From: Dasypus novemcinctus
Taxonomy: Eukaryota; Chordata; Mammalia; Cingulata; Dasypodidae
Assembly: GCF_030445035.2 (NCBI RefSeq)
Contig: NC_080678.1
Location: 117,557,947 to 117,621,946 of the forward strand
Length of the DNA: 64,000 bases
Reading direction: 5' to 3'
Positions 1-11,285 of the stretch are shown in pieces. Position 1 is the stretch's first letter. Each line of letters opens with the position of its first letter. The position numbers and the translations under genes were made by a program. Under the pieces are notes generated by a model. That model saw only the letters and a program-made list of their open reading frames with translations, was not told the DNA's origin and did not search any database.

Positions 1-1015
1 AGGACCCCCCCTCTGCAGATTCTCCTTCCAGCCCCCAGAGCAGAGCCAGATGATCATTAAATGAAACTAACTGAGGAGTCAGCAATTTTGGCCATTAAAG
101 TCTTGCTGGGACTTGAGGAGCAATTTGAGAATTGTCTTGCCAAGCCGGGTCCCTTTGAAGGCTGCATTTAGACAACACACTCTCATAATTTCACTGGGAT
201 TCTATAAGGCCCCATCTTCACAAGGGGCTCCCTAAACCTGCAAACATCCGCACTTCTGTCTCCACAGTTTTTGGGAATCAGGTAGTTTTGATCCGGTCAC
301 TATAGGTTCTCTTGGCCACTTAATCTCTCCTCAGCCATGAATCCTGTTCTTTTTTTTTTTTTTAAATAAAGTGTTCTTCTGTGCTGCCGGCCATGAGCTC
401 CTTCTGGACACATGCTCATGTCCCCTCCCCTGCCAGGTGCCTTGTCCTGCTTCCACCATGGGAAAGACCAGATGCTTCTGCCATTGCTTCAGAGTGAATT
501 ATTATCAATGCCACCGCTAGATTACTAAGTGACTGATATCCCATACATATTTCAACTTCAATCCTGATTATGTGTTTTAGAATTAATGATGAAGAGCTCC
601 TTTGAAATCACTTAACTTTCACAGGCTGTTTATTAAGTACCAGCCTCTTGTGATACAGGTGCTTCAAGAACTGCTTCCATTATCGATCGTGTGAAAAAAC
701 ATTTTGATGTTGTAAAAATAAAGATGCCCCTATTTTCAATTTGATAATGGTGTAGCTGTATTTTGGGGGGTGGGGAGGGTAGAGTGTTTGGTAAAGAATA
801 TTTTCAGAGGCAAAAAATGTTTACTTTTAAAGAACTGGTGAAAAATGCAAATACATCTTATCTACCCCTTTTAACGTCTGCCCATGAATTGTGTCCACTA
901 CCTCTTCTCAGGCGTTGTATGTCCCAGCCAGCAGATTCCAACAGCCCTCCCTGCATGTAAACACCCCAACTGCCTGTCCACAGACTATCTCACCACCTTC
1001 CATTTGTCTGTTGAT
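1..1015. other. Unassigned single-copy-like DNA
   Basis: I recognise no gene or repeat family here. A T-run of about 14 lies near 350-363 and is followed by an AATAAA hexamer. Open frames are short and lack codon structure, so I treat the stretch as intergenic or intronic. Confidence 0.5.
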
Positions 1016-1019
1016 CTGT

Positions 1020-1142
1020 TTATCATTATCCCCTCCCATGACCCGTTCCTGAAGAAGGTAAACACAGGGAGCGGGCACTGTGTCTCCAAGACCCTGGCAC
1101 ATGGTAAACACTAATTTTTTTCTTTAACGAGTAAATGAATAA
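1020..1142 (+). repeat. Old LINE2/MIR-like 3' fragment
   Basis: The wording 'gggcactgtgtctcc ... ccctggcacatggtaaac ... gtaaatgaat' follows the ancient mammalian L2/MIR-type 3' end (cost and location words, then a GAAT-rich tail). It is strongly diverged, so the exact family is uncertain. Confidence 0.5.
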
Positions 1143-2190
1143 TCTGGTTAGGAATGCGAAGTACCAGCCAGTTGTTGAATGAGGGGCACTGAGGAGCCAG
1201 AGGGATGCAGATCCAGAGCTGCGCCTGCTCTGCCCTGGCCTGGCCTGCGGCAGGCATCATTAATCTAACTCAGAACATGGGAGTCCACGGAGACCCCAGC
1301 TCAGAAGCCTCACTGTGCAGCCCTCCAGGGAGCCACTCCCCACCCTTGAGAGTTGAGCGGGGTAGAGTGGAAGGTGCGCCTTGTGAAGAGGCTGTGCATT
1401 CCTTGAGGATGCCCGAGGAGCCAGGGAGGCTTCCTGGAAGAGGTGGCAGGGTGGGCCTGAAAGGCATTGGGGGCAGAAGGGGAGAGAAAGGAATACTTTG
1501 GGGGTGGGGAATAGTGTAAGATTTGGAGGAAATAACGAAGTAGAGGGGAGGGTGTGTGATAGGCTGGCTCGGGGACCTGCTGGGCTGCCCCAGATCAGCT
1601 CCTGCAGGGTGGCACAGCTTGGCACCTATGCAGAGCCTTGCCTTCTGCCAGCTGGAGAGGAGAAGTTAGGGGGTCTGAGGAAAGGAGAGGCAAAGTGTGT
1701 GCTCTGCTCAGGACGCAGGGCAGAACACATTTCCAGTCATGAGAGAACGGAGGTGATTTCCTGGGTCCCTTACGATCAAGAGTTGAGAGGTGTGTGGAGG
1801 GGCCTTTGTCGCATGCAGCCTGATGCAGCCTCTCCTGACACCCACCCAGGAGGGCACAAATCTCCTCTGCCCTGGGCCCAGGGCCCCCTCCTTTCCTTGG
1901 GTCACACCCAGTGGTGGGAACATGTCTCCCTTCTCCAGGAGCCTGCAAGGAAGCCCCCGAGGGCAGGGACCCCCTTCCCTCTCCCCCAGGGGGCTACTGC
2001 GGAAGCCTCATGCCCTGGGTTTAGGAGGACGTGCATTTTTCTTATGCTGATGACAAAGCCATACATATTCACCAGAGAAAGTGTGGGAAACAGCCAACAG
2101 GGATAAATGAAGAGAAGAGGAGTCGAAAGAGAGCAGGAGAGAGACGAGGCCCCCCTTTCCTGAGAGTGCTTGTGATCGCCTGCTGTGTGA
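1143..2190. other. GC-rich unassigned DNA
   Basis: This is GC-rich unique-looking sequence with several accidental open frames on both strands. None shows a recognisable domain, conserved start context or splice framework. I see no repeat family and no gene. Confidence 0.5.
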
Positions 2191-2440
2191 GTCCATGCAC
2201 ACGTGTACATGTGACATGGAACATGTATGCTTCCCAGCACTTCTGCACACATGTTGTGCAGACATACACACACGTGCTAGATGCAGACATGGAGACACAC
2301 TCACCACACATATACATGCACAAACATGTGCATACATGCAGAGGCACACAAACACGCATATGCAGACAGAAACACACGTACACAGGGCTACATGCACACA
2401 CAGACACATCACACACGTGTGCACACACACACTCAGATGG
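2190..2440. repeat. Degenerate CA/TG-rich microsatellite
   Basis: The + strand consists of loosely repeated ACAC, ACATG and GCACAC words (for example acacacacgtg and cacacacacactc) over about 250 bp. It is an aged (CA)n tract mixed with CATG/ACGT variants. The open frames across it are rich in Cys/His/Thr because of this composition and are not genes. Confidence 0.85.
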
Positions 2441-2592
2441 GCTGTGTTTTAATCGCTGTCTGTGGCCCAGGGCCGGCGTTCCTCCCACATGACGTCCATG
2501 GAAACCTCTCTGTCACCCATTTTCTCCTTTTCCTCCCGTGACCTTGGCCTTTACCCTGCCTTGAGCTCTGTGTTACCTTAAAAGTTACTTTG

Positions 2593-2861
2593 TGTTTGGT
2601 GACTACATTTTGGAGCACTGCTGCTCCGCATGGATAATAGTTTATGCTGTAGTTTACCCTCTCCCCCAGTCCACCCAGTGGGTTATGGCAGCTCTTCTCT
2701 CAACATCCACTCAAAAAATAAGTGATATGCTAAGGAAAAACAGGAATATCATTTCTTTTTCTTTAGAAGGCTTTTACAGTTCTTTGATTCTGAAAACTAT
2801 GTATTTGTTTTAAGTACCTTTATTAAAAATAATTAAAAATTAAATGTAAAAAATTAAAAAG
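2593..2861. mobile_element. Chimeric retroposed insert with 13-bp target duplication
   Basis: The segment is bracketed by identical copies of AAAAGTTACTTTG at 2580-2592 and 2862-2874. Its left part (about 2603-2690) matches the antisense 3' UTR of the xenarthran L1 also seen at 40.3 kb and 17.7 kb. Its right part ends in an A-rich tail (about 2819-2861). An antisense L1 5' part joined to an A-tailed 3' part is the pattern expected for L1-mediated insertion with inversion or template switching. The right part is unidentified. Confidence 0.7.
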
Positions 2862-2874
2862 AAAAGTTACTTTG

Positions 2875-4655
2875 CAGCTTTCACCGGTGAAGATGGATGG
2901 CTCCGAGCTTTAATGCTCTCTGAGCTCTTCCTGCAGCAGGGCGGCCTGTGGGGGGAGTGCAGGATGCTGTCTCTCTGTGGGCCTGCCCTGTTCCTGGCCA
3001 TCTTTGGAGTGCTGTTGGGGGTGGGTGTTGGGCGTTTGTCCCGGGCCATGGAGCTTGCTGAGACCCGCCTGTGCTTTCCTTGGGCTCTTCCATGGTTTCC
3101 ATCCACTTCACCCCTGCTCCTCCCCCAGGGCCCCTGCTCACCCTCCCCCCTCCCCCCTCCCACCTCCTCGCTGGCCTCAACCCACCCACCACGCTCAGCC
3201 TGCCCAGGCGTCCTGGGCCTCCCCAGCTCCCGTGGCCCTTGGGATGCCAGCTCTGCCCCCCCACACCCCTTCTCTTCGCGCCCTGAGTGCCTGTCCCCCA
3301 ATCTCCCATCTCTCACCATGTGTGCCTTCCCCCTCCCCAGCTCCCTGCACCTCTCATGTGTCACCCTGCATCCCCTCCACCTTCAGTGCAGCCCTCATCT
3401 GCCCAGCCCTGCGTGTTTGCCACCTCGCCCTCCTCCACGCCCTGGCTCCCTCCAGCCTGCGCTGTGCTGTGCCTCCTCAGCATCGCTTCCTGCAGTCTCT
3501 GGGCCAGCCTACAGCAGTGCCTGTTTCTGAGTCCCTGCACACCCACGCAGGCAGAGGATCTGAGCTTGGCCTTGTTCACAGGTCTGGCAGGAGCCTTTGG
3601 TGGGCCCTGCCTGCCCGACACCCCTGGGGCGTGGCTGCCCCCTGCTCAGCCCAGCCCTGCACCCCAGTCTCTTCTCACACTACTGCTGGCCTGCCTTGGG
3701 ACGCTGATCATGGAGGGCGGCTCAGGAGGGGTTCGGGGCGACCGGCATCCCCTCGGCCTGCAGGAGGCAGATGCCTGATGGCTGAGCTCCTGAGCACCTG
3801 AGTGAAGAGGCAACTCACCTGTGCGGCCCCTCTGGTGCAGGTGCAGCCGTGACTCGCAGCTGATGGCCGAGGACACTGCATTTTCAGTTACCGCTGCTGT
3901 CCCTCAGCCAGGCCACCCCTGGGCCTGCCCTGGGGTGGTGCCTGGCTCCTGGAGGCAAAGCGGGATTACGGCCCTCCTCTGGTGTTTATGTGGCCAGGGA
4001 GGTGGGTCCCAGGCCGGGCCGGGTGGGCAGGGGCACGGCAGAGCCTCCTGCTGCTGCAGCGCTCCTCCGGGAACCCTTGCCCCGTGGGCGGGCAGGAAGA
4101 ACCGGCTCTGCGGGCAAGCACTTTGGGAAGGCTCCTCTGGACAGGGCTGCCACTCCAGGGTGCCAGGCGTGTGGCTGCGGGCGGGCTTGCTTCCCTTAGT
4201 TCTCACAGCACTGGAGTGCTGCTGGGCCCCTGGGCACACTGCCGTGCGAGGGAAGTCCCATGGCGGGGAACCAGAGCCCCCAGCGGCACCAGCCTTGCTC
4301 CGTCCCGGAAGCTCAGGGGTGTCAGGGCACCCTGAGTCACACCACTGAACCGCAGGGCCCCTGCTGTTTTGCTGGCCACCTCGAGCAGGTCCGTGCTGCT
4401 TCTAAGCCTTGCTCTGTGGGGTGGGCAGAGGCTGTGCCCAGAGTGCATGGGGCTGTGGGTATTGGGTGTGACCCCACCTTAGGGTGGTGCTCAGAGCCCC
4501 TCCTGGAGGTCTAGAAGAACCCAGGGGGCAGGTGCAGAGGGTGGGCATGGGGCCAGGCCTGGGGCTGGGCGGAGCAGGAGCCCCCCACACGCTCGAAGAT
4601 GGTGGAAGAACAGTGGACTGGCTGTCCTGCTGGGTGCACATCCTCAGCTCCTAGG
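2875..4655. other. GC- and C-rich unassigned DNA
   Basis: This is C-rich sequence (many CCCC, CCTCC words) with overlapping accidental frames, one of 274 codons from 2977. The peptides are low-complexity Pro/Ser/Leu/Ala, and overlapping frames on the opposite strand look equally long. I see no domain, initiator consensus or repeat family and call no gene. Confidence 0.5.
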
Positions 4656-4659
4656 AGGA

Positions 4660-4735
4660 TTTGGGACATCAGCTGGGGCTCTGCACACTCCTGTGCCTCG
4701 GTTTCCCTCCCTGTAACATGGAGAAGGGGACATGT
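4660..4735 (+). repeat. MIR fragment
   Basis: The phrase 'tgtgcctcggtttccctccctgtaacatggagaa' is the diagnostic MIR core (normally CTCAGTTTCCTCATCTGTAAAATGGG). Only the core and a little upstream sequence are recognisable. Confidence 0.6.
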
Positions 4736-4924
4736 CAGACTCCATGGCCCGTCGCTCCCTCCTGCCCACCTCTGGCCCGAGCCGTTGCTGCAAGCCCTCT
4801 CCATGGCCAAGGCACTGTCCTCAGCCCTCGCCTCCCCCTGGGGAGGGGGCACCCTCTACCCATCCCTGTCACAGAGGCAGGAGAACCGTGCCCCCAAATC
4901 CACCTTGTGGGGAAGAAAGCATCT

Positions 4925-5362
4925 TCAACTCCTGGTGCTGCCACGACCAAGCACCACAGGCTGGGGCTTAAACGACAGAAGAGGATTCCTGCAGGCCCCG
5001 AGTCCAGAATCCAGACCTGGCCAGGCTCCCTCTGGGGCCTGCAGGGGAGACTTCCCACACCCCTCTGCCGGCTTCTGGCAGGGGCAGGCTGCCAAGCCAG
5101 GGCATCCCACCTTGGCTGCCCCATAGCCTTCTCCCCTCTGTCTCTCTGTGTGTCTCCTCCTCCTTTTTTTTTGAGGTATCGGGGATCGAACCCAGAACCT
5201 CATACATGGGAAGCAGGTGCTCAACCACCGAGCCACATCCAGTCCTCTCTCCTTGTAAGGACACTGGTTGTACTGGATTAGGGCCCATCCCAAGGGCCGT
5301 CAGAGGTTCAGGGGTTAGGACTCAAGCAAGTGCTTTTGGGAGCCGCCGTTCAACCCATAACA
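4925..5362 (-). mobile_element. MLT1-like MaLR LTR, split by a SINE
   Basis: Antisense MLT1 landmarks are present in order: 'ccaca.gctgg.gcttaaac.acag', later 'ggacactggttgtactgg' and 'ttagggcccatcc', and the terminal 'caacccataaca'. These are the reverse of the family's TGTTATGGGTTGAATT start. A DAS-SINE interrupts it at about 5163-5250. Internal divergence is high, so the subfamily is not assigned. Confidence 0.65.
5163..5250 (-). mobile_element. DAS-SINE (short, tRNA-like head)
   Basis: After a T-run the + strand reads 'gaggtatcggggatcgaaccca ... catgggaagcaggtgctcaaccaccgagccacatcc', the reverse of the armadillo tRNA-derived SINE head including the B-box region. It sits inside an MLT1-like LTR. 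Confidence 0.85.
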
Positions 5363-5368
5363 GAACAT

Positions 5369-5465
5369 TGAGTCCCATTTTATGATGGGGAGACCGAGGC
5401 TCCCAGAGGCCAGCCACAGCGGGTGTCTGCCTCCAAAATCAAGAGCTCAGACTCAGCCAGGGGTG
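5369..5465 (-). repeat. MIR fragment
   Basis: 'cccattttatgatggggagaccgaggctcccagaggcc' is the MIR antisense core (CATTTTACAGATGGGGAAACTGAGGC). The remainder is diverged. Confidence 0.65.
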
Positions 5466-7590
5466 GCTGACCGTAAGTTTCATGTCCTTTTAATGGCACC
5501 CTCTGGCCCAGAGACAAAATCACCCTTGGGCACAGAGCGGCCTCCATGGGCCCCCAAGGTGGAGGCTGCCCGGCCCAAGTCCCGTGGCTTCCGGAAGGCC
5601 CAGCCTCAGGGCCATGCCCTGGCACTCCTGCCCCCACGTGCCAGGACTGCTGCAGCCCGTGGAACCCCAGCCTCAGAGCTTGGGGGCTGGGTCCTGTGTC
5701 AGACTTCCCCAGTGGAGCCCTCCGGCCCAGACAGGTCCCGTGGAGGGGTGTGCTCCATGGACAGCAGGCGGGCCCTCATCACGGACCCAGGAAGCTCCTG
5801 TGGGCGCCCCGTGAACGTCCATCCCACCCTGCAGTCCCAGCTCCGGGGGGCACCCTCCCCTCCTGCGGCATTGCACAGTTGCTGTGGCGAACAAGGGCCT
5901 TCCAGGTGGTCCTGGGGACCCACAGCGCCCGCTGGGCAGTGCAGGACACTGGACAAGGTCTCTTGGCAGTCAGCAGGTGGAAGGAGGGTGCCTGGGTGTC
6001 CCCTGGGGGCAGGTGTCCAAAGGGGCCATGTCTCTGGAAGGCGGCAGCTGCCTGAAGCCGCAGTGGGTGCCGAGCCCGCGCTGCCCCATCTTGGGGTGCT
6101 CCAGGGCGAGGGTGCTCTGTGCAGCCCCTGAGATTGGCTGGTGGCCCCTGGGTCCCACCCCCACCTGTGGGGCACACCTTCCCACCCACAGCCACCCACC
6201 CAGGGGGCTGGGCCCTGGGGAAAGGCCCAGCGCCCGAGGCCCTGCAGGCAGCGTCTTCCTCCCTCTTCGCCGTAGGGAGAAGCTGTGGCCTGAGGTTGGG
6301 GCTCACACGGAGAGGCAGGGACCCCACAGCAGCGGGGTGCACGGAGCCCCTGGGCACAGTGGGGCCCGGAAGGGCTCTGTGGAGTGAGGGGGGCACCGGG
6401 GCGGTTTCTGGGACTCACTAAGTGTTTCATTCGTTTTGTTCCTGCTGTGCCAGTGCCCCAAGAGCTGGGCACCGTCCCTGTGTCGGGCAGGAGTGGACGG
6501 CTCAGAGCGCCCCGCCCTGCCCGCTGTGGGCTGTGGGGTGATCGGCAGGAGCGCAGCTCGGCGGGATGGGAAGGGGGTGTCCCTGCAGGAATGGGGAGCT
6601 GGACCACGGCGTGCACGATGGCATGTGGCCCTCAGAGAGCTCCTGTCCCTCTGTCCTCAGGGAGCTGACTCCTCTTCAACTCGGTTTCTCCAGGGGCTGC
6701 ACCACCTGCTCCTGCCTGGGGGTGGTGGACGCTGGCTGACCGGTGGTCCCACGGCCTGGCCCCATCCTTGAGCCTGCACCCGAGGGAACCGGCCTCCTGC
6801 CTCTGCAGGGTCCTGCCGAGCCCTGGCTGCCTCCTTGCCTGTGCTGCCGTGGGGGTCCTTGGGGACCTTGGCAGCCCTTGGGGACCCTGGGGACTGGCTT
6901 CCTCTGCTCTGCGAGGTCCGTGAGCCTATCCCCCGTCCTTAGGTCACCTGCATCTTCCAGAACCGCTGGGACACCTCTCACCCCTTACTGCCCCCCCCAC
7001 CGGCGGCCTTTGACCCTGCTTCTGGGGGAGCAGAGCCGTGAGGCCATGTTTACCCACAGCCTGCCTTTTCCCTGGGGGGCTGAGAGAGAGGCCGAGGCCC
7101 CCGATATCCCCCAAACACTCCTCCCCCCGCGCCAGCTGTCTTGTCTAGGGTGCAGCCAGTAGCAGGCCTGGAAGGGCCCTGGGGCACACGTGCTGCCCCT
7201 GCCCTGCCCCAGCCTTGCTTTTTCTCCCTGACACCTTGATTGTTGCACGTGGGTTTGAAGTGTAAGATGCATGAGTCCTTGGTGATGTGCCAGGCGAGGA
7301 AAGCATCTGTGCAAGCAGCCTGGGCTCCAGAAACCAGCCCCTGCTGGGCGCCCCAGTCCCCGTGAGCCCCCACCCGCCTAGTCCCTCGCCCCAGGGATCA
7401 GCCCTCCTGCCCTCCAGCCTCACAGGCGCCCCTTGCTGTGTGCGGCTGTCCCCCTTCCCGCACGCGGCTGCCCCATCCGCGGTGTGGACCATCACAGTGC
7501 GCTCAGCCGACCTGCCAGGACCGGCCCACCTCGGCTGGGAGACGGCAGTCGGCCCTGGGCCGGGCCAAGCAGGTTCCTAAAGAAAAGTCT
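5466..7590. other. GC-rich unassigned DNA
   Basis: High-GC unique-looking sequence containing long but low-complexity open frames (up to about 305 codons on the minus strand, about 249 on the plus). They overlap each other, are rich in Gly/Pro/Arg/Ala and carry no domain I know. Exons of a host gene cannot be excluded, but nothing visible supports one. Confidence 0.5.
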
Positions 7591-7956
7591 TTCTGTGGTC
7601 TGTTAGCCATTTCAGAACTTTGGAAATGTTATAGTCAATTCACTAGAAAGTGATTGGAAAAAAAACCCAGAGCTGTTGAGTGCCTTTGAAGCACCAGGCC
7701 AAAGCATCTTAGAAGCTCTAGTGTTGATTGATTAATCATCAAAGTTGTTTAAAAATATTTAAATTTTTAGATGTATTGATATTTAAAAAGATAACAAAAC
7801 AAGAGATCCATTTGGGGAAATTTTCCCTCCAAAGTATTTTTCTAAAAGTTCAGATACTTAAAGTACTCTGAAAAATTCATTATGAGTGACAGATAAGTGA
7901 GACATTATTTACTCTAGTTCTAGAGACTGGGAATCATTTGTCTCTTAGGACCTTCC
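7591..7956. other. AT-rich unassigned DNA
   Basis: A sharp drop in GC content marks the end of the GC-rich first 7.6 kb. The sequence is unique-looking and AT-rich, with no open frame or repeat that I recognise. Confidence 0.5.
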
Positions 7957-7965
7957 CATTACTTT

Positions 7966-8390
7966 TTTTTTTTTTAAGATTTATTTTTTTATTTTATTTC
8001 TCTCCCCTTCCTGCTCCCCCCCCCCAGGTGTCTGCTCTCTGTCCATTTGCTGTGTGTTCTTCTGTGTCCACTTGCATTATCTGGCGGCAGTGGGAAACTG
8101 CATCTCTTTTTTGTTGTGTCATCTTGCTGCCTCAGCTCTTCATGTGTGTGGCACCACTCCTGGGCAGGCTGCATTTTTTTTGTGCTGGGCAGTTCTCCTT
8201 ACAGGGTGCATTCCTTGCGTGTGGGGCTCCCCTATGTGGGGGACACCCCTGCGTGGCACGGCACTCCTTGCATGCATCAGCACTGCATGTGGGCCAGCTC
8301 ACCACATAGGTCAGGAGGCCCTGGGTTTGAACCTTGGACCTCCCATGTGGTAGGCAGATGCTCCAGCAGTTGAGCCAGATCTGCTTCCCT
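7966..8390 (-). mobile_element. DAS-SINE, long form
   Basis: Reverse-oriented full element: poly-T, 'aagatttattt', 'tctgtccatttgctgtgtgttcttctgtgtcc', 'gcatcagcactgcatgtgggccagctc' and the tRNA-like head 'ggtaggcagatgctcc...ctgcttccc'. A target duplication CATTACTTT lies at 7957-7965 and 8391-8399. It may be simple to mistake its frames for genes, since similar Cys-rich peptides recur in every copy. Confidence 0.95.
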
Positions 8391-9235
8391 CATTACTTTC
8401 TGGAGAATGTACAGAAGCCCCTAGCTCTTGGGGTTCAAGCTGGAGCCTGGAGAAGGACTGAGGGTCATGGCTCTTGGTTATATGTGAATGCAAAGTGCCA
8501 AGGCTTCTGAAATAGACACAAAAAGTCAGAAAATAAAGCCTTGTAGACAAATTATAAGTGTTGGGATGGTTTCAAACCCAGAAAACTGGACTTAAACAAC
8601 CCTTGGTATAATCTTCATCCTCTCTTCTAAGAGGCCCTGACAGTTCACATCCAGCTAGGTGATGTCTCCACTGAATGGCATGAGTGCTGGCCACAAAGAA
8701 GAAGAAACGTTCCCAGGAGCATTCCCAAGGTGAAGGAGACCAGAGCCCTTGTTTCCTGGCACCCTGACCTTATTTTTATACAGAATGCCCACCTGCTGCT
8801 TAAAAACATCTTGTTTCACATCTCTCACAGGGTCAGAAGAGAAATCCCAAGGGCCGTCAGAATGAAAGAGCATTGATCAGTCTCACGAGGTGCAGGGCCT
8901 GGCCTGGGAGTTCCCAAGGAGGCCCTCCCAGGCCGACCTACAAGAAGAGATGCTCAGCAGCCCGGATGCCAGAATGGGGCCTGCAGGTAGGGCCAGCATC
9001 TCTTCTGTCTGGGATTCAAAATATAAAGTGGGCAGAGCCGGGGATTTGGGCCTCCTGAACTTGGGCTCCTGTGGCTGTGATTAAGCTGAGCCTTCCATTG
9101 AAAAATTGTGATAGCCTGCTTTTAGGAACAGTCCATTTTAATCCATGATGTCTTGTTGGAAGCCATTCTTGGAAAGGAGACTGAAGTATCTTCACTTCAG
9201 CTGCATAGCTATATATGTATTTTTTTCTTTGTCTT
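8391..9235. other. Unassigned DNA
   Basis: Moderate-GC sequence without recognisable repeats. A weak exon-like block (acceptor-like 'catctctcacag' ending 8831, donor-like 'ctgcaggtaggg' near 8985) is visible, but no frame or conservation evidence supports it. Confidence 0.4.
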
Positions 9236-9478
9236 TTTTTTGTTGTTGTTACATTAAAAAAAATTTGAGGTCACCTATACCCCCCACCCCCCTCGCCCCA
9301 CTCCTCCCATAACAACAAGCTCCTCCATCATCATGGGACATTAATTGCACTTGGTGGCTACATCTCTGAGCATAGCTAGATATTAACAGCATCCTCAAAC
9401 CATGAAACAACCTTTTCTAGTGTGGACCCACCGAGCCACATGTACCAAGTAAAATCTCAGCTCTGCTGGTTCTGTGTG
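9236..9478 (-). mobile_element. Xenarthran L1 3' UTR fragment
   Basis: 'gttacattaaaaaaaatttgaggtcacctataccccccacccccctcgccccactcctcccataacaacaagctcctccatcatcatggg' is a variant of the L1 3' UTR antisense also present at 17.6 and 40.2 kb, and the reverse of the sense tail at 41.3-41.4 kb. Confidence 0.7.
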
Positions 9479-9499
9479 TATAACAAGGCAATAGCTGAG

Positions 9500-9785
9500 T
9501 ATGCTTGAGTGGGTCTTGTGCCATTGCTGAGATCTGTTTCTTCTATTGCATGTTTGCTTTGGAGGGGACAGCTTCTGACAGAAGTGAAATCATCACCAAA
9601 AGAACAGGGCATAAGGTGGGACAGAACTTGTTAGCAGTCAGCCTCATCAGGTTAACTGTGATTTCGAGGCTAGGAGAAGTCCAAAACCACGGTGTCAACA
9701 AGGAGATGCTTTCTCCCTTAAGGCTGTGGCATTCCGGGCTCACTCCTAGCTATCGTTGGGCCTTGTTTTAACTGTCACATGGTGA
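9500..9785 (-). repeat. Possible LTR fragment
   Basis: 'gaggctaggagaagtccaaaaccacggtgtcaacaaggagatgctttctcccttaaggctgtggc' resembles the antisense body of the LTR at 45.7-46.15 kb (gaggctaaaaaaagtccagatc...atcaaggtgatgctttcttcccaaagactggctg). The family is not assigned and the boundaries are approximate. Confidence 0.4.
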
Positions 9786-10104
9786 TAGACTCTCCTTTCT
9801 CTTCTGGATTCCCTTGATTTCCCTTGCTGGGATTTTGATAGGAAAAGTTGTAAACCAATAAATCATTTTGGGGAGAAATTCCCATCTACGAACACAGCAT
9901 GTCTCTTCATTTACTGAGATCTTCTTGGATATCTTTCATAAGCTTTTTGTAGCTTCCAGCATGCAAGTCCCATCTATATTTTATTAGATTTACATCTAAG
10001 TTTTTAGTTTTTCTGAGCAATTGAAAATGGTTTTGTATTTTTAGTTTAGATTTACACATACTTTATTGCTAATAGAAATACAATTGATTTTTGTACATTG
10101 ATGT

Positions 10105-10466
10105 TGACACCTTAGTTCCCTAGGGCTGCCTAACTTAAGTATCACAAAATGGGTGGTGCTGCTGAAGGCGGCTTAAAACAACAGGAATTTCTGGTCCCAC
10201 AGTCTGGAGGCTTGAAGTCCAAACCCAGGTGCTGCTGGCAGAGCCAGGCTCCCCTGAAGTCGGTAGGGTTCTGCCCGGCTGGTGGCATAACTCCATCCCT
10301 GCCTCCGTCACATGGCTCTCTTCTCTCTGTCAGAGCCTGATCCAGATTGGTCTCATCTTAAGAAATCATATCTTCAAAATCCTGTATCCAAATAGGGTCA
10401 CGTTCATGAGACTGGGGGTTGGGATATGAATATGTCCTTTTGGAGGACACAACTCAATCTGTAACA
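10105..10466 (-). mobile_element. MLT1-like MaLR LTR
   Basis: Antisense LTR: 'tccctagggctgcc...cttaagtatcacaaaatgggtggt...ggcttaaaacaacaggaatttctggtcccacagtctggaggcttgaagtcc' through 'gggttgggatatgaatatgtccttttggaggacacaactcaatctgtaaca'. The reverse reads TGTTACAGATTGAGTTGTGTCC, the MLT1-type 5' end. It interrupts the L1, whose text runs from 'ttttgtacattgatgttga' into 'gttgatcttgtatccagtg'. Confidence 0.75.
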
Positions 10467-10886
10467 GTTGATCTTGTATCCAGTGACCTTGCTTAACTTA
10501 TTTGTTCCAGGGGGTTTTTGTAGTTTCTTTGGGATTTTCTATGTAGCACAAGGGGCTCTCTAATGTCTTCTGTTCCAATCTGCCTTTTCATTCCTTTACT
10601 TGCCTAATTTGGCTGACAGGGACTTCCAGTACAATGTTGAATAAGAGTGGTGAAGTGGACAGCCTTCCCTTATTCCCAACCTGGGGGGAAGCATGCAGTT
10701 TTTCACCATTAACTATGTTAGATGCTCTTTATCAAGCTATCAAGTCGAGGTGGTCCCTCTAATCCTAACTCGTTTGGGGTTATCATGAAAGCTTGTTGGA
10801 TTTTGTCAGATGTCTTTTCAGTGTCAACTGATATGATTATATGATTTCTCCTTTTTAGCCTGTTGATCCTCTAGATTACATTGATT

Positions 10887-11277
10887 ATTTTTAAAAAATT
10901 TTTAGTTTATTCATTCCCTGTTCCCCCCCCTGTTGTTTGCACTCACTGTCTGCTGCTGTCCGCTCTCTATATCCATTTGCTGTGTGCTCTGTGTCTGCTC
11001 ATCTTCTTTAGAAGATGCATTGGGAACTGGTTCTGTGACCTCTGATGTGGGAGGGAGGTGCTCAAACACTTGAGCCACCTCAGCTCTCTGCTTTTCTTAT
11101 ATCTTTCCTCTTTGTGTCTCCTGCGTTGCGTCATCTTGTTGAGTCAGCTCGCCACATCTGCCCATTGCTCCAGCTCACTGTCTTGCTGGTCTTCTCCAGG
11201 AGGCACTGGGAACCTAACCCAGGACCTCCTATGTGGTAGGCAGGAGCTCAATCACTTGAGCCACATCTGCTTCCCTG
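10887..11277 (-). mobile_element. DAS-SINE, dimeric form
   Basis: Two tRNA-like heads in reverse: 'gatgtgggagggaggtgctcaaacacttgagccacctc' and 'atgtggtaggcaggagctcaatcacttgagccacatctgcttccc', separated by 'gtctcctgcgttgcgtcatcttgttgagtcagctc'. The duplication CATTGATT flanks it at 10879-10886 and 11278-11285. It lies within a reversed L1. Confidence 0.9.
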
Positions 11278-11285
11278 CATTGATT

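Noticed and set aside
2977-7160. Several long open frames in the GC-rich first part (274, 249, 206 and 305 codons)
   Set aside because: They overlap one another on both strands, are Pro/Ser/Gly/Arg/Ala-rich, and show no domain or start context. High GC lowers stop frequency and explains them.
7938-8373. Recurrent Cys/His-rich peptides such as CCVSSLCVWHHSWAGC in many places
   Set aside because: They are translations of reversed DAS-SINEs and appear wherever a long-form copy lies. Not a protein family.
8832-8985. Exon-like block with 'ctctcacag' and 'ctgcag|gtaggg'
   Set aside because: The pyrimidine tract is weak, no frame is convincing and no neighbouring exon is seen.
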